From Bacteroidales bacterium (GTDB lineage Bacteria; Bacteroidota; Bacteroidia; Bacteroidales; JAAUTT01), in assembly GCA_012031335.1 (NCBI GenBank), contig JAAUTT010000222.1, forward strand, positions 1 to 7,079: a stretch of 7,079 bases of DNA, in the 5' to 3' direction. The notes under the pieces were generated by a model. That model searched no databases and had not been told where the DNA came from. It saw only the letters and a program-made list of their open reading frames with translations. Positions 6,067 through 7,079 of the stretch are shown here, piece by piece (within the stretch, counting starts at the first letter, position 1; the number at the start of each line of letters is the position of its first letter). A program made the position numbers and the translations under genes.

Positions 6067-6107
6067 AGTATAATTTAAAGAATAATCGAAAATTAATTAT
6101 AAAAGTT

Positions 6108-6374
6108 ATGGATACTGGAAAGGTATTAATAAGTGTAATTGCTGGTGTTGCTGCCGGAGCTTTGGCGGGAGTTCTTTTTGCCCCTGAAAAAGGTTCGGAA
6201 ACCAGAAAAAGAATGTTACAAAGAGGTGAAAATTATGCCCAAAATATGAAACAAAGATTTTACGGGCTAATTGAAAGTAATATTGGAAAAAGCAAAAGAA
6301 GAGGAGAGCCTCAGGATATTGAATTTGATGATATCCAAAGCACAAGAGTAGATCCTCAATATAGTCATAGCTGA
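6108..6374 (+). CDS. YtxH domain-containing protein, 88 residues
   Basis: Starts MDTGKVLISVIAGVAAGALA and continues GVLFAPEKGSETRKRMLQRG. A glycine- and alanine-rich membrane helix ending in LFAPxxGxETR(K/R) is the hallmark of the YtxH family, first described in Bacillus as general-stress proteins. The C-terminal half is charged (YAQNMKQRFYGLIE, then KSKRRGEPQD) and should lie on the cytoplasmic side or be a peripheral helix. It is often called a gas vesicle protein by homology, which is not justified here. The start is preceded by AT-rich sequence, as usual in this phylum. The terminator at 6398-6437 closes this cluster. Confidence 0.88.
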   Translation: MDTGKVLISVIAGVAAGALAGVLFAPEKGSETRKRMLQRGENYAQNMKQRFYGLIESNIGKSKRRGEPQDIEFDDIQSTRVDPQYSHS

Positions 6375-6397
6375 AATTTGGTGTTATTGTAATTTGG

Positions 6398-6437
6398 AAA
6401 AGTCCCTGGTGTTTTTGTTCAAACGCCCGGGGCTTTT
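6398..6437. terminator. Bidirectional rho-independent terminator
   Basis: AAAAGTCCCTGG (6398-6409) pairs with CCCGGGGCTTTT (6426-6437) with one wobble and one mismatch over 12 positions, around a 16-base loop. A-run on one side and T-run on the other let it work in both directions. It lies between the YtxH-type gene (ends 6374) and the convergent receiver gene (ends 6443), exactly where a shared terminator is expected. Confidence 0.75.
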
Positions 6438-6442
6438 AACGT

Positions 6443-6832
6443 TTAGTGAATATAATTGTGCAGTGCAATGTCAATGATTTTGGATATTTCATCTGTATTG
6501 AATGGTTTTCCAATGAAGTATTCTGCACCATTGTTTAGGGCTCTCTTTTTATTGGTTTCTGAATTATGCGCAGTAATCATTAATATTTTAGACTCAGGAT
6601 ATTTTTTCTTTCAGAGAGGGAATAAAATCAATACCAATACCATCTGGTAAATGATTATCAAGAAAAATAATGGATGGGTGGTATTTTGAGAAGCTGTTTC
6701 TTGCTTCGGCCAAAGAATTAACGTATACCGATTGAATATTTTTGTTTTTAAGTATCAAAGTCAATAAAAAACAAATATCTACATCATCGTCAATTATTAA
6801 AGCTCCGATTTTTTTATATCTATTGTACTCAC
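6443..6832 (-). pseudogene. CheY-like single-domain response regulator with homopolymer frameshift
   Basis: Stand-alone receiver domain of about 129 residues once repaired, with no output domain. Signature parts are GALIIDDDVDICFLL (acidic pocket, Asp15 and Asp16), IIFLDNHLPDGIGIDFI (phosphoacceptor Asp59), ILMITAHN (Thr87) and FIGKPF (Lys109), numbered on the repaired protein. The main break is an A6 run, plus-strand T6 at 6602-6607, where five A would join LKEK to YPESK. The start region has a second problem: from GTG at 6832 (VSTIDIKK) the frame reaches a stop after the A7 run at 6809-6815, and one more A would connect it to GALIIDDD. Both breaks are in homopolymers. Partners could be a histidine kinase outside the window. 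Position beside a stress cluster fits a general-stress relay, but that is inference. Confidence 0.72.
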
Positions 6833-6970
6833 TTCAGTTAAATTAGCGCTTATTTTATTCTATTACAATATTAGTTCCAAATTTTTTAAGTTTTGTTTTT
6901 GGTTTATTTTGAATAATTAAGCTACGCTTAAGTAAGGTTTAAAAGTAAATTAAAAACAATTAATTTTAAA
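6833..6970. other. AT-rich gap with short inverted repeat
   Basis: No gene is visible. The minus strand here must carry the receiver-gene promoter and the end of the membrane-protein transcript. TTAAGC-TAC-GCTTAA at 6917-6931 is a perfect 6-bp inverted repeat that could be a weak terminator stem or an operator. Confidence 0.4.
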
Positions 6971-7079
6971 TTATGTTTTCGGAAATTTAAAGACTTTTAA
7001 TAAATAGACAAGGGCGGGTAAAATTATCATTATCCCAACCAGCAATGCATAAACCAGGTATTTTAAAGTTAATGCGGGT
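6971..7079 (-). CDS. C-terminus of an unidentified membrane protein (partial)
   Basis: The last 35 codons read LKYLVYALLVGIMIILPALV followed by YLLKVFKFPKT and a TAA stop. One hydrophobic helix closes with a basic tail, as at the end of a multi-pass membrane protein with a cytoplasmic C-terminus. The frame was chosen because it is open to the window edge and strongly hydrophobic. The other minus-strand frame of this stretch (TRINFKIPGLCIAGW) looks random and stops at about the same place. The family cannot be named from this tail. Confidence 0.5.
   Translation of the reverse strand, partial: PALTLKYLVYALLVGIMIILPALVYLLKVFKFPKT

Noticed and set aside
6106..6345. Minus-strand open frame rich in F, Y and Q
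   Set aside because: It is the complement of the well-recognised YtxH-type gene.
6456..6650. Plus-strand open frame of 64 codons
   Set aside because: It lies opposite the receiver gene, whose signature residues are clearly encoded on the minus strand.

Overview
The window looks like an AT-rich genome segment from the phylum Bacteroidota, most like Sphingobacteriia or Chitinophagaceae. This rests on the IS481- and IS91-type transposases, the DUF4142 / Lmo0937 / YtxH stress cluster, the stand-alone receiver protein and the scarcity of Shine-Dalgarno sites. No rRNA, tRNA or CRISPR array was seen. The placement is inferred from protein style only.

Left region (1-1549, minus strand): an AraC-type regulator, a SnoaL/NTF2-like small protein and the start of a TfoX/Sxy-type protein lie head to tail in one direction, with gaps of 64 and 5 bases. 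They could be one transcription unit. The AraC gene carries one single-base frameshift and the SnoaL-like gene carries two.

Middle (about 1562-4469): this is a nested mobile-element region. A non-coding stretch with a perfect 14-bp palindrome and a long inverted repeat leads into an IS91-family (HUH, Y2) transposase gene. That gene has lost its first codons at the point where a complete IS481-family element (about 3029-4373, DDE transposase, imperfect 25-bp terminal inverted repeats) sits. A short stretch beyond the IS481 element may hold the displaced IS91 start.

Right region (4470-7079): a PhnD-like periplasmic phosphonate/phosphate-binding lipoprotein gene (minus strand) is frameshifted inside its lipobox. 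No transporter partners are present. On the plus strand follow a 5'-truncated DUF4142 gene, a small one-helix membrane protein, a 52-residue Lmo0937-type membrane protein and a YtxH-type protein. This set resembles an envelope or general stress cluster and ends at a strong terminator. Convergent to it is a CheY-like receiver gene with an A-run frameshift, then the tail of an unidentified membrane protein.

The most striking overall pattern is that at least five single-base indels break ordinary genes while both transposase reading frames are clean. This is either recent decay around an insertion hot spot or uncorrected sequencing indels, and the window alone cannot settle which. No convincing undescribed system was found.
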